Shown: positions 24,635 to 35,426, counted from the stretch's first letter. The stretch: DNA of 64,000 bases from Odiellus spinosus (GCA_963920705.1 OY987227.1:17633434-17697433); one strand, 5' to 3'. Numbers and translations: made by a program. The notes: generated from the sequence alone by a model not told the origin.

Positions 24635-27318
24635 ATGTCTTGGTTAGAGGGCCTAATAGAAGTTAGAGACGCCATGGTTCATCCACTGGTCCTTTATATC
24701 ACAGCTGGATTCGGCCTTCTCTGGTTCAAGAAATGGTTAGCTGGGGGCGTTTGTCGTTCCCGGACCAGAATAGATGGAAAGTTGGTAGTCATTACAGGAG
24801 GAAATACGGGTATTGGCTATGAAACGGCCTTGGAGTTGGCCAAGAGAGGTAAGTTTCTTTTTTATTGTAGGTCCCATAAATTATGCCGTCTGCCGTCTCC
24901 CATCTATATAGAATAGTGGCGTTTACTGCCTGACTAAACGTCATTATAGTCTTAACCCAAGTTGGGGGCAATGGAACAACCATGTTATAAATGCTCAAAG
25001 AGGGAGGCCCGGGCTAAAACCCCCTCACACTACTCTAAAAAAAATTTTGTTTCGTCCTAATAGGTGGTAAAATCATTATCGCTTGCCGGGATGTTGTTAA
25101 AGCGGAAAAAGCCAGGAAAAACATAGTGGAAATTGCCAGCGTTCCTGATGACCGAATACGAATGATACCTTTAGACTTGGCGTCCTTAGAATCGGTTCAT
25201 AAAGTTGCCCAGGAAATTTTGGAAAGTGAACCTAAAATTGACTACCTCATCAATAACGCGGGTAAACGATAAAAAACTAAGTCTTTGTTTTTATTGACAA
25301 TTTCAATTTATCAAGTTGAAGTTGTTTATTCCAGTTTTCAAACTAAAAACATTCGCAAAATGGTACCTCAGGTCCTCCACTGCTTTTTAAAGTGGGGTTC
25401 CTAAACTAACCACGCAACTATCATTGCCCAAATTCTTAATTACAAATCATATACTAACAGGTTTGGCAGCCCCTCCGAAAAAAGAAAAAACTAAAGAAGG
25501 TTTTGAGCTGCAAATTGGTGTAAACCACTTGGGTCACTTCCTTTTAACAAACTTGCTGTTGGAAAGGATCAAAGAATCAGCTCCTTCTCGAATTATTAAC
25601 GTATCGTCTATGGCTCACGAAAGTAAGCTTGAGTAAATAATCAATTGAACTTCCCCATCTTAGTTTTCTTCGTTTTGGTTGGACAATGTATGTCGTCTGA
25701 TTAGTTAGTTGATCGGCTTTTTCATTGGTCTCTTTGATACCAAAGATCGCTATATGGTTTGTGGCATAATCGGACTAATAGAAGGTCAGATCACAAAGTG
25801 GGCATCAAAGCTCAACCACCATAGAAAACGTTATTAAAGGGACTATTTGCGATATTTATAGACCTTTTAAAGTCGCCTTTTCTTGCTTAGCAGACGACGT
25901 TGACTATAAGAAATGGCTCATTCAAAGCCAGGCTGTGTTCATAAGAAAAGATGATTTTAAAGGGGCAAATTACATCCCATCTGCTCTGCAATTTGCCCCT
26001 ATAAAATGCTCTTCCCTTATGTACACAACCTAGCTTTGACTGCACCATTTGTTATGGCAGCTGGACAAACTGACCAAATTGGCCTGAGACTATTTTGACC
26101 GTTTTTTTTGGCAAATTACCAAACGTTTTGTATGGCCAAAACAGACACTTCGATTTGGCAATGGCCAACTCATCTGTTAAGCCAGAAAAGAAGGCGACTT
26201 TAAAGAGGATTTGAAAATCACAATTAGTCCCTTTAAAGGCCCTATCTGATCTGAAACTAGCCCCTTTAAAATGCTCTTCCCTTACGCACGCAGCCTAGCT
26301 TCGACTGTACAATTTGTTTTGTACAACGTCGTCTGCTAAGCTAGAAAAGAAGGCGACTTTAAAGGGGATTTGAAAATCGCAGATAGTCCCTTTAAAGGTT
26401 CACCCATAGCCATAATTTGCCCTTTTAAGTTTCCTTCTCTTAACGAAGCCCGCTATAGGATGCTAAGGATTTAGATTGATCAACATAGTCTGCTTGTATG
26501 TTAATATTTCTTAAAGGGACTATCTGCGATCTTCAAATCCCCTTTAAAGTCGCCTTCTTTTCTAACTTAGCAGACGACAGTCAAAGCTAGGCTGCATACG
26601 TAAGGGAAGAGCATTTTAAAGGGGCAAGTTTCATAGCAGACAGGGCCTTTAAGGGTACTGGGTTGACCAAGGAAATGAAGAAAACTTTCATGGGACAATT
26701 TCTGGCGTCATAGTTGTTTAAAAGCACAATGATAAAAGTGTGGCTGTTTAAAACACTTGGTTTTCAGAAGGCAAAATTGATCCAGACGACTTAAACTATG
26801 AGCATAGGGAATACAACCCTTATAAAGCCTATATGCAGAGCAAGCTGGCCAATATACTTTTCACCAAAGAGTTGGCCAAAAGATTAGAAGGTATTTAGAC
26901 TCAAATCGTTTTAGTCTTAATGGGCTCAAAGTCAATCTTTATATCTAGGAAGTGGGGTGACTGTCTACACATTACACCCTGGGGTAGTTCAAACGGAGTT
27001 GAGTCGATATTTACCACTTTGGACAAGATGGGCATTTTACTTCTTTGCATTAGCTTTTTCTAAAACTCCAAAACAAGGAGCCCAAACAACTCTGTATTGC
27101 GTTTTAGAACCTAGATTGGAAAAGGAATCTGGTCTATATTACAGGTTGGTTTCAGGGTCATTCCTACATCTATGCACAAAGAGGCCTAAAGGAATTTATT
27201 TGTAAAATATTACAGGGACTGCAAAGTGTCCAAACCAGCTAATAGAGCCTTAGATTCAGCCATGGCTGAGAAATTGTGGATAGCCAGCGAGAAATTAGTT
27301 GGATTTAAGAAGGAATAA
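24635..27318 (+). CDS. Retinol dehydrogenase 11-14-like short-chain dehydrogenase
   Basis: NAD(P)-dependent oxidoreductase of the classical SDR family, predicted to be membrane-anchored and to interconvert retinol/retinal-like or other lipid alcohols and aldehydes; the substrate is not shown by the sequence. Six exons: 24635-24848, 25064-25261, 25461-25622, 26768-26890, 26949-27144, 27216-27318, total 331 residues. The start MSWLEG is chosen because the upstream part of the frame begins with a non-ATG codon. Residues about 16-33 form a hydrophobic anchor. The cofactor motif [10 protein letters not shown] is at 54-63, NNAG at 135-138, the catalytic Ser in NVSS near 186-187, and YMQSK supplies the active Tyr213/Lys217. 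[11 protein letters not shown] and [13 protein letters not shown] are typical of RDH11-14. A polyadenylation signal AATAAA lies at 27377. Intron 4 (1.1 kb) is packed with transposon copies. Confidence 0.95.
25834..26240. mobile_element. Palindromic pair of TTAA-flanked piggyBac-like MITEs
   Basis: This lies in intron 4 of the SDR gene. The left half begins TTAAAGGGACTATTTGCGAT and carries AAAGTCGCC and TTAGCAGACGACG. The right half is the inverted copy, ending TAGTCCCTTTAA. The two meet near GCAAATTACATC/GCAATTTGCCCC. TTAA at both outer ends is the piggyBac target signature. The copies differ internally (the right arm is longer), so the pair is not a recent perfect duplication. Confidence 0.65.
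26236..26397. mobile_element. TTAA-flanked MITE copy, reverse orientation
   Basis: It runs from TTAAAGGCCCTATCTGATC to GCAGATAGTCCCTTTAA and abuts the palindromic pair, sharing its TTAA. The end sequences AGG(G/C)(A/C)CTATCTG form the terminal inverted repeat of this family. Confidence 0.65.
26512..26654. mobile_element. TTAA-flanked MITE copy, forward orientation
   Basis: It starts TTAAAGGGACTATCTGCGAT and ends in GGGCCTTTAA. It contains TCGCCTTCTTTTCTA, GCAGACGACAG and GGGAAGAGCATTTTAAAGG in the same order as the other copies. It lies about 110 bases before SDR exon 4. Confidence 0.65.
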
Positions 27319-27537
27319 TTCCATTTTATAGTTGATATCTTTTAAGTTCACATTTTTGTACCCGAGCTTATTTCCTAATAAAAAGCTAGCCCTAATCAAT
27401 TTGTTTGTAACTAAGAGTGTATAAAAGAATTGCAAGTTGTACACCTTTAAGTTATTACATATTTAATAAGAATTAAACTCTTGGAATTCCAAATTTGGAG
27501 ACCTATTTAATTTCTAAATTTAGACAACATCAATGCA

Positions 27538-27929
27538 TCAGTGATGATGTTCAGCTTCAGCTGGAAATTTGTATTAAAATGTTATTCTAAATTTTCATTT
27601 AAGTTTGAATAATTAGTGAATAATCTCTTACCTTCTTTCCTTAGTCTTTCAGCGTGAGCAGCTTTAGCTGCGGGGGAGTTAACTAAGAACGAAACAATAT
27701 TGTTAATTTATATAATAGAAGATAGGCCAGAATGTATTGACATTCAACAACAACCTTTAGAGTTAATCCATAGGAAAACCGGGTACGCTCCAACAATTCC
27801 AAAGCAAAGATATCTGTAGAACCAATGTCTCATGTACAATTTGTATGGAAACTGGGCCACTTTGGCAGAAAAGGTGTATGGATAAATCATTGGTCTTCCT
27901 TTAGGTGTTACTTCAGAGCCCGAACTCAT
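27538..27929 (-). CDS. 82-residue single-pass membrane protein, probably mitochondrial
   Basis: I do not recognise the family with certainty. Three exons join in phase: 27755-27929, 27632-27682 and 27538-27560. The acceptor is CTTAG before exon 2 and TTCCAG before exon 3. The product starts MSSGSEVTPKGRP, then has a basic/aromatic stretch (KLYMRHWFYRYL), one membrane segment (about residues 43-55, ending YPVFLWI), a charged helical tail (AAKAAHAERLRKE) and C-terminal EAEHHH. Size, single helix and charged matrix/intermembrane tail resemble supernumerary respiratory-chain subunits, but that is an impression, not a match. The stop lies 220 bases from the stop of the SDR gene (convergent). The 5' end faces the DIABLO gene across a 510-base divergent interval. 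Confidence 0.7.
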
Positions 27930-28439
27930 TTTGATCTATAAAATAATAATTTCAATGGCAATTGTAAATTCTAGTCTAGCTGCCGGCTGCAGTAAATCAC
28001 AAGTTCGAATTTTCACAGACTTCACTAATTCACTTAGGCTAAGTTCAGTGAAAGGAAAGCCAAGGCTTAGTAAAATTATCCAAGAATTAAGTAACCTTGC
28101 GTTTGGATTTAGGACCATCACAAAATCAACGTATTTTCATAAAATAATTTACTGAACAATGGCACATATTAGTACTTTAACTAACTTACAATTTGAATTT
28201 GTTTTCCTGGGACAATTTACAGATTAAATTTCTCTCCGGATAATCTATTTCCACAGAGGTCAACTCAATGGTATAATTATAATTGGGGGTTACGAGGGGG
28301 ATGGAAATCCAAATTTTGGACAAATCTAAAAAGCTGAAGATCCTGCTGCCATCTAGAACATGTATTTTTCCCCACGAAAATAGAGAATTCTTAGTACTTT
28401 GACGATTCCATCTCAGTCTTGAAAACATTAGGGGTCAAA
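27930..28439. promoter_or_regulatory. Presumed bidirectional promoter between the 82-aa gene and DIABLO
   Basis: The two start codons are 510 bases apart and face away from each other, so both promoters and both 5' leaders must fit here. An 80-codon minus-strand open frame (28186-28428) lies inside; it has a plausible donor but its start is only 12 bases from the DIABLO ATG, so I do not call it a gene. Confidence 0.4.
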
Positions 28440-29211
28440 ATGTTAACGCGAAATTTGAAACTTTTGCGCCACATGGTCAAACAGTTACACCCCCTAAGGA
28501 AAACGAATAAACTCTGTTCACGAAAAATAATTAATTTAACCTCAAAAACTTTAAAGGTATCAATTTTTACAGTCTTTTGCGAATCTTCCCTTGAAAAATT
28601 TACAAGTAATGAACAATTAACCCATGAATTCCTTGTCAAACAATCGGCTTTGCAAGTGGTAGATAGTTTCACTTTGTTACTAGATAAAATAACTTGCGCT
28701 CTACTTGACGCCTACGACGAATATGGTAATGTTATAGAAGAAATATTATTTCTGCACAATGAAAGGCAGTCTTATTTGGGTAACGCAATCCTAGAGGATC
28801 AAATTTGGGAAAAATTAATCCCAATTAAGTCAATGTTGGACGATCTTAAAAAGAAAACTGTGGTAGGAATTTGTTGCTTGGGATTTTCCTCCTTAATAAA
28901 GATTAACTTAAATTATTCCTCTCTAGAACTTGGAATTTCAAATAACTTCAATCACAAATCTAGCAAATGCAACGGCGGAGGTTGCTTTTGGATCTGGAGC
29001 CGAGTACGCTGCCATCGCTACTAACGAAAGATTAATATCAGCCTTACAACAATTAAAACTTAAAAAAGAGAGTATAGAGAAGCTGGAAAGAGAATTAATT
29101 GAAATAGAAACCAAACTAGTCGAAATCACAATGAAAGAGTACGAGAAACAAACAATGGTTAATAACGTTGATGAAGAAAAAATTTCAATAAATTATGAAG
29201 ATTCAATATAA
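28440..29211 (+). CDS. DIABLO: Smac/DIABLO homologue without a visible IAP-binding motif
   Basis: In vertebrates Smac/DIABLO is a mitochondrial intermembrane-space protein that, once cleaved and released, blocks IAP proteins with an N-terminal AVPI motif. Two exons, 28440-28862 and 28927-29211, join in phase 0 over a 64-base intron to give 235 residues (human about 239). The N-terminus is rich in Lys/Arg with no acid residues for about 45 residues, fitting mitochondrial import. The hydrophobic run LKVSIFTVFC sits where human Smac has its pre-cleavage segment. The helical body aligns well: SFTLLLDKITCALLDAYDEY with the Smac [20 protein letters not shown] region, and AEVAFGSGAEYAAIATNERL with [20 protein letters not shown]. 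The four residues after the hydrophobic run are ESSL, not an AVPI-like sequence, and no A-[VTI]-[PA]-[FYI] occurs elsewhere. Assignment rests on my alignment by eye. Confidence 0.8.
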
Positions 29212-29299
29212 TAATAGTTTATTACTTAGTCATTTTTTTTTTTTTTTTTTTTAATTTGTAAGGATTATCGTCTTAAATTTCATTGGACAATTCATGATT

Positions 29300-31956
29300 T
29301 CAAATAGAAGGCTTGGCAACTCTAATCCCTGTTAATAAATATCCGCCGTTATTACTCATATTTACAAACGGATGGGTTCTATCGGTTAAAACCTGCGTAA
29401 AAAGGAATATAAATTTTATAATTATTGAAATCTGTAAAACTTTTTTAAAACTAAAAATAAAAATTAACCTGATAATTTCTCATCCAATTTTCTGTTATAT
29501 TAAGAAAAACTGTTCCTTCAGACTCCTTTAATTTCTTATAGCAATCAACCAATGGTGGCAAAAAAGTTGAATGGATTACAAAAGGTCGAGAAAAGGCTAA
29601 GAATGGTAGCAATGGTAAAAGCACAGACGAAGGATTATGCCGACAAGCTATTAAAAGCCTAATGAGAGAAAAAAAAAAAAGGTTTCACAGCTTTTCACTT
29701 ATCATAAATTAAGTTTGCCTTATCTTACCCATCTATTTTCTTCGTTTCTAAAAGTTCTAAGGCAATATTAGTTTCTATTAGTCTTTCTTCTTTTCTTTTT
29801 AATCTTTCTTCCTGCAAAATTATTTTTCTTAGATTAGTTAGAAACTTAGAATATATACGTAGTATTATAAGTTTATAGCAGAAAGGAGATAAGGGAAGGG
29901 AGACGCATATCATCCCCTTTGAGTTGGGAATGTATTTTCTTTAAGAATTCCATTTTGATTTTCAGTGTGCGAGTCATTTTTAAATGTATGGGAGAGACGT
30001 ACATCTTTATTAATTATTCAGAATCACAGTACGGCAAGTTGTCAAGAGCCAAAATTTATCAACTCGCACACAGGAAATGAAAAGAAATCCAGTTTCATTA
30101 ATCCCAATTAATTGAATAGTTTTATACATGATTTGAAAGCCTCGCGATCAGGGTCAATAGTTTGCTCAGAATATGAGAAAAAGCTCAGGCGGATATTTTC
30201 ATCTAAAAATAACTATTTACTACAATTAAAAGAGAAACCTAGTTTTGTGTAAAAGAGTCTTGCCTAATTTCACTGACTTGTTGGCTTCCCATATAAGCCC
30301 AAAGAAAAGTGCCAAAAAAGTTCCTTAATTAAAAAGTATTATGAATAAGAATTAAGATATAAGAGACCCAAGACAAGTCTTAATCAACCATCCTTTGAAT
30401 TCAAAAAATATGCAGTGCTTCGGTTTATCATATCATGGCGCTAAATTCGTGCCCAACTTCTCTTTATAATCTCTTTTTGATAGTATAGTTAAGGATTCAT
30501 TTAAGGTCATCGTACTTTTTTAATTTTGTAGTCAATAGGGCTTTTTGTAGAATTTGGGTTTTTCCTTTTATTAGCGCTTGAAGAGTTTGTTTCTTTATCT
30601 TCTATTTCCATGTGTTTTTCAACATTTTCTTCTTTAATCCTAGACTCCAAATCCAAATTCTGAGTTTCACTATCTCTGTGCAAATCGTGATTATTCCCTG
30701 ATCCAGTTTTTGATTCTATCTTGTCTTGTAACTCAACACCCGCGCCCCGCAATACATTTAAGGCTTTGCCAAATGGTATTCCGTGTAGTATTTTGAGTAG
30801 TTTCTCACTAGGTATATTTAACGCGTGTACCGATTGTCGAAATGTGCTGTAAAATATTTGTGACTTAAATATTATTAAAACATTTTGAATATGGTGCTTG
30901 TCTTACCTTACGGGTCCTTGTCCAGGAAAAACTTGAATTACGTGTCCATTATCATTAATTCTGTCAATAACCGATGCTACAAGCAATCCCAGAACATCAT
31001 CCACAACTATGTAGCTGCCACCACTAACTACATTAGCGTAACTCATTATTTGCGAAAGTGAGTCTATTCTCATGCTACTACAAATACAATATTATACAAA
31101 TTTTAAGTTTGGTATTTCAGTTAGTTTGGATATTCAGTTAATTACCATATTTTTGATGGTCCTTGCGCAAAATACATTTCAGACAGTAGTCGAATTGTTG
31201 GATGTAAAACTACAATAATTTTATTGTATTTTGATTGTTTTCTCTTAATGTATTTTTCTTGAGAAAAGGCAGTTTTTTCTTTAAAAGATGAGCTATTCTC
31301 AACAATTGTCTTAATAATTTCCTGTAAGAATAAAACTCGAATATAAGGAAATAATTTTAAAGAAGAGTCGGCTCACTAGCCAACGTACAGTGGTATCGCA
31401 GCACGTTGATTTCAATTTCTCTATTTCTTCCCTGGATAGTTTTTGCGATTTGCCATCATCCACGAGAGAACGATTGTCCTGAACATTTAAACCTTCAGCA
31501 TCTAAAGCGTAATTATCTAGCCTGAATATTTTGGGCAGTGGTGTAAAATTAAGAGTTTGTATCTAACCTATGGGCGCCTTCACATTATCAGCATTCTGCG
31601 ATTCAATGTAGATCAATTTCTGTCCTTTTAATTCGAATATGGATCCAAAAGGTTTACCAATGGCATTATCACTAAGAATTTTCTCCTTCGAGATGAACGC
31701 CAGCCTACACGTTGATTGTCAATTTTGAATTTAGACACTTTTTTGACAAGTTGCAGTTAAAGACATTAAGCCTTGGACAAGAAATAAATTTTCTCTGAAA
31801 ATCTTACTTTCCAGCTTGAATTTGAACTAATCTTCGTGTATCTCCGTACTTTAGGATAACAAAATCTTCCTCTTTAACATTCCTTACTTTTGATATAATT
31901 CCAGAATCGTCCGCAATATCCATTTTATTACGACTGACCACGGCCTCCATTTCCAT
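29300..31956 (-). CDS. Trmt6: tRNA (adenine-58-N1)-methyltransferase non-catalytic subunit TRM6
   Basis: TRM6 partners catalytic TRM61 (TRMT61A) in the nucleus and binds tRNA so that A58 in the T-loop is methylated; initiator tRNA stability depends on it. Nine exons in phase: 31808-31956, 31568-31704, 31389-31516, 31146-31321, 30907-31077, 30516-30846, 29729-29811, 29469-29658, 29300-29392; total 485 residues (human 497). Recognisable blocks are FAQGPSKI and RIDSLSQIM in the middle, VIQVFPGQGPV, an acidic/basic low-complexity linker in exon 6, and the diagnostic C-terminus: NITENWMRNYQVLTDRTHP then GGYLLTG. Introns 2 (52 bases) and 3 are very short; intron 6 is 704 bases. The gene runs tandem to SCFD1 with 289 bases between. 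The exon 2/3 acceptor was chosen (CTAG rather than CAG four bases earlier) because the other choice gives an immediate stop. Confidence 0.93.
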
Positions 31957-32245
31957 TATGAATTAGATTGATTACCATGGGTCCCTTTCAGGGACTTCCC
32001 TCAAAACAAGTTGGGTAACTGCACATTAGTGACTTCACTAAACAACGTTCTGCTACCATAAATTAACGCTTTTCCAATTTAATTTTAATTAAATCAATGT
32101 ATAGATAAAGATAAATACAATTTCCGATTTCAAGCAAATAAAATAATATTTTTACATTTAATTACGTGTGTTTTCTTTAGAGTACCCACAAAAAATAGAT
32201 AAATTTGTGTATAGAGCTTACAAAAGACAGGGTACAGAGTCAAGT

Positions 32246-34147
32246 TTAATGAATTTCGGCTCCCAAATTGGACAAGTGTTTCAAAAATTGATAGGAATTC
32301 ATTAACTCAGTACAACCGTAAATGATCTTTTTCGTTCCCTCTTTCAATTTTGAATATTCAACCAGATTCTGGTACTCTATGTAATTGCCCCCTCCTACTA
32401 CAAAGACCACCGCTTCGTGGAACTGGGTGTTACCTCTGGTAGCCATATTATCATTCGACCTAATCATTTTTGGGTCAAAATATCTATAGTTATCAGTTTC
32501 TTGTGTTGATTTCAAATCCATTAGGGCGTCGGTGATTTTAGTGAAAGGAAGATTGTGTTTCTTGACACTTAAATTTTTGACACCTTCCATGAACAGCTGG
32601 GAACTGGTAGACATTAACTTGGTGAACATTCCAATGGTTTTGGTTCCACCTCCAGCGTACTGGTTGGACGCAGAAGCTGAGAGTTTACAAAGAGCCTTCC
32701 ATCTTTTAATATAAAGAACTGGATTGAGATCGCAGCCAGCATCTTTTAAAGCTGTCGAGTACTGGTCAAACTCGACATCTGACATATTTTGACCACAAAT
32801 GAAATGAATTAAAAATAGTCTAATTTTATCTTCAGAGGTCCCTGCTTCAGGATCAGTTATCATATCCATTAGAGATTTATCAATTGCGGCTTTATTGAAA
32901 ACTTTTTCTTCAATCTCAAAGTATCTGTCTAGTTTTCTGGTTTTTATATGTTCTAGAATAGATGTGGCGATGGTCATGTGCATATCAATTAATCTCTTGG
33001 TCTCCAGGAGCTCTGGCAGAGAACTGATGGCAGTAGTTAGTTTAGCTGTATTGTCTGAGACAAATCCCAAGGCTTCATCAGTGGCTTCTCCTTCAATGCC
33101 CATGGCGGCTTTGAGTCGTTTTACTTCGTTTTCTTTGGCTCTGTATGATTCTAGCTTTTCTTGCACCGCAGTGGCCACGATTGGGAATGGATTTCCTTTT
33201 TGTTCATGCCAAAAATTATCAGTATTGTTAACGTCGTAAGTTTTAACTTTTCGACGACTCTTGGCACCAGTGTGGCTACTTTTTTCAGTCTCTTCTATGT
33301 TAATACGATTTAATTGAAGATCCAAAACATCATGGGCCAAAGCTTGGTAGGTCCAAGTATGATGTAAAGGCGTTGCAATATCCATATTTCGATCTAGAAT
33401 AACCAATAGCGGTCTTTGCATTCCAAAAGTGCTACCGATTGAAGGGTCAGAAACAAAAAAATTATTTCTGGAATCCCTTAGATTCTCTTTGATTTTCTTG
33501 TCAAGTTTTTCAGCAACCATCTCGGCAGCATTGCCCCTCGGGCATCTAATGATGGGAACAGTACCCAAAGTGACAAAAACTGAAAATAAACTATCAACAA
33601 TGCTATCCATAATAATTTCCATATCCGTGTCTTTAACATCCGCTCGATTTATGGCGTAATAGGAAATTGAATCTCTATCTTGATGTTTCAGAACAAATAG
33701 ATCATCTTCTAAAGATATAAAGTTAAGGTACTGATCAAAAACCTTCCCGATACTACCGACACATTGGGCTTGTAACGCTGCACTAGCTAAATCTTCCAGC
33801 TTTTGCCTCGAAATGGGTGAAATGAAGTTCAAGTAGTAGCTATCATACAGGTGAGTACGAAAGTCTTGGCTTATTCTCGATATGTTTTCAAGAGAAGCTG
33901 ACACAAAATAAATTACCGGTACATCGGGAATAGGTTCGCGATCCGAATGAACTAACAGATGCAATGTAACACCCAATTCACGAAGCTCTTTCACTGACAA
34001 TAAAGGGGAGATAATGTCTTGTCCATTACGATCATAAATGAGGATCTTCCACACCGGCTCCAAATTACTAGCTTTTGAGGGAACAGAATTGAAGTTCAAC
34101 ATACGCTTTAACGCGAATATCTGCTTTTCTCTCACTGAAGTTGCCAT
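32246..34147 (-). CDS. Slh: Sec1/Munc18-family protein SCFD1 (Sly1)
   Basis: Sly1 is the SM protein that binds syntaxin-5-type SNAREs and supports ER-Golgi and intra-Golgi fusion. It is an uninterrupted 633-codon frame, close to human SCFD1 (about 642), starting MATSVREKQIFALKRMLN. The N-terminal domain has VWKILIYDRNGQDIISPLL. The middle carries PLLVILDRNMDIATPLHHTW, the strongly conserved SM-family signature, followed by YQALAHDVLDLQLNRI. The C-terminal domain has EAVVFVVGGGNYIEYQNL and KKIIYGCTELMN, again typical of Sly1. No intron is needed, unusual among its split neighbours but common for this family in insects. Overlapping plus-strand frames of 60-114 codons are shadows. Confidence 0.96.
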   Translation of the reverse strand: MATSVREKQIFALKRMLNFNSVPSKASNLEPVWKILIYDRNGQDIISPLLSVKELRELGVTLHLLVHSDREPIPDVPVIYFVSASLENISRISQDFRTHLYDSYYLNFISPISRQKLEDLASAALQAQCVGSIGKVFDQYLNFISLEDDLFVLKHQDRDSISYYAINRADVKDTDMEIIMDSIVDSLFSVFVTLGTVPIIRCPRGNAAEMVAEKLDKKIKENLRDSRNNFFVSDPSIGSTFGMQRPLLVILDRNMDIATPLHHTWTYQALAHDVLDLQLNRINIEETEKSSHTGAKSRRKVKTYDVNNTDNFWHEQKGNPFPIVATAVQEKLESYRAKENEVKRLKAAMGIEGEATDEALGFVSDNTAKLTTAISSLPELLETKRLIDMHMTIATSILEHIKTRKLDRYFEIEEKVFNKAAIDKSLMDMITDPEAGTSEDKIRLFLIHFICGQNMSDVEFDQYSTALKDAGCDLNPVLYIKRWKALCKLSASASNQYAGGGTKTIGMFTKLMSTSSQLFMEGVKNLSVKKHNLPFTKITDALMDLKSTQETDNYRYFDPKMIRSNDNMATRGNTQFHEAVVFVVGGGNYIEYQNLVEYSKLKEGTKKIIYGCTELMNSYQFLKHLSNLGAEIH

Positions 34148-34903
34148 TTTTATATATTCACCTATTGGAAATGACAGAAAATTAGATACTGATGAGCCAA
34201 AAATCGGGTCTACTTCAAATGAAGTTATTTGAGTATTAATCCAAGGAAAAGAGTATAGACTAACAAATATATGAAGCTTTGTACCTTAATCAAGAAACTT
34301 CGATATTAACTATTAATAATGTATTTTAATCTTGAAGAATTACGAAAGAATGGTTGTCGACTTCTCGTTTAGTTTCCTGTAGCAAGATGAAGAGTTGCAG
34401 ACTACACTACAACAGTGCCACGTATTTTTATGTTTTTGGCGCCTACTATCGTCCAAACGTAGCATGTGTTTTCTGAACTTAATTACCGAAGTTTTCGGTA
34501 ATTTTATAATTAACGATTAGTACTGTTAAATAAAAAATAATTAATTTTGAATTTATCTAAATTTCTACAAGAAGAATCGCGCTTCAAAATCCAATAGGCC
34601 TTATTTAAAATAACCTTGGAAACGGATAAAAGAGGCGTTAAAAAGCATCCGTTTGTATTGAAGTCTTTGAAGATGTTCCCTTTTTCCAAGGCTAGTTCAA
34701 AGTATAGGATTTTCTATACTTTTGCCAGTCTTGAAACTATCAAAAATAACCGTTAAATAGAACCGGTTTCTACGGAAGGTGTTACTTTTTCAAGGTTAAG
34801 ACGAGGTCAGAATTTATAATATCGTCTATTTACCTTCTTGGGAGTTCTGTGACCCCGTCACCCCGGGCGGGCATGCCCAGTGGGTTTTCTACCTTCGAGA
34901 ATA
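34148..34903. promoter_or_regulatory. Divergent intergenic region between SCFD1 and the micro-protein gene
   Basis: This 756-base stretch separates two genes transcribed away from each other and should contain both promoters. The half beside the micro-protein has a short GC-rich patch near 34853-34880 (CCCCGTCACCCCGGGCGGGC). No repeat or further frame is evident. Confidence 0.4.
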
Positions 34904-35086
34904 ATGTTGATCTCTTTGTCGGGAAAAAGTATAACAAGTTTGTTGATTCTATCGTTTTTGGCCGGTGGAATATTTGGATACAAAGTTAAAGAGTGGAGAA
35001 TTGAATATTTGAAACAAAAGAAAAATTGGTTTGAAAGAAAACTAGATCGGGTTCAAAAAGAACTTGATACGGTTCTAAAAGCCTGA
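34904..35086 (+). CDS. 60-residue single-pass membrane micro-protein
   Basis: I do not recognise a named family. The frame starts at ATG in MLISLSGKS; the upstream in-frame extension begins with GTG and is ignored. Residues about 10-25 are hydrophobic (ITSLLILSFLAGGIFGY), and the rest is a highly charged, probably helical tail: KVKEWRIEYLKQKKNWFERK followed by LDRVQKELDTVLKA. One membrane anchor plus an amphipathic/coiled-coil helix suggests a small organelle-membrane adaptor or complex subunit. The tidy architecture in an AT-rich, stop-dense region argues that it is real. It lies between the SCFD1 and asparaginase genes. It may be conserved in other insects; a protein search would settle this. 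Confidence 0.55.
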   Translation: MLISLSGKSITSLLILSFLAGGIFGYKVKEWRIEYLKQKKNWFERKLDRVQKELDTVLKA

Positions 35087-35426
35087 AAAGGTAACCATAA
35101 CCTTGACACACTAAGCCTTTGGCTTGTCATTCTAATTTATTAATGTGATACTAAAAAGATTAAAATAACCAAATACTAGTGCATTTTGGAAATTTCAAGC
35201 TTTAAATAATTTCCGAAACCGCATTATTTATTCTATGTCAAAACTTGCGTAACATCTTTGTATTTTACATAAACTCTATTGGGAATAATTAACACTGCAT
35301 CGAAAAAGAGGGGCGTTTTCAGTATCCTTGAGATAAATATTGTGATAGCGTAATTTTACTGCCAGATAACAGTTAAACTGCTTCAAGCTGTCTCGTCAAA
35401 ATCAGAAAGTGCCACAGCCGCTTAAA
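35087..35426. other. Intergenic gap, 340 bases
   Basis: AT-rich spacer between the micro-protein stop and the asparaginase start, on the same strand. It must include the 3' end of one gene and the 5' leader of the next. No element or open frame seen. Confidence 0.5.

Noticed and set aside
27936..28121. 61-codon minus-strand frame upstream of the 82-aa gene
   Set aside because: No acceptor joins it in frame to the frame above; it overlaps the presumed promoter.
28186..28428. 80-codon minus-strand frame starting MFSRLRW with a GTAAGT donor at its end
   Set aside because: Its ATG is only 12 bases from the DIABLO ATG on the other strand, its only downstream acceptor gives a stop after about ten codons, and no family is recognisable. 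It more likely belongs to the shared promoter/leader region.
31516..31520. CAG acceptor four bases upstream of the chosen TRM6 exon 3 start
   Set aside because: Using it gives a TAG stop at once; the CTAG acceptor keeps the frame.
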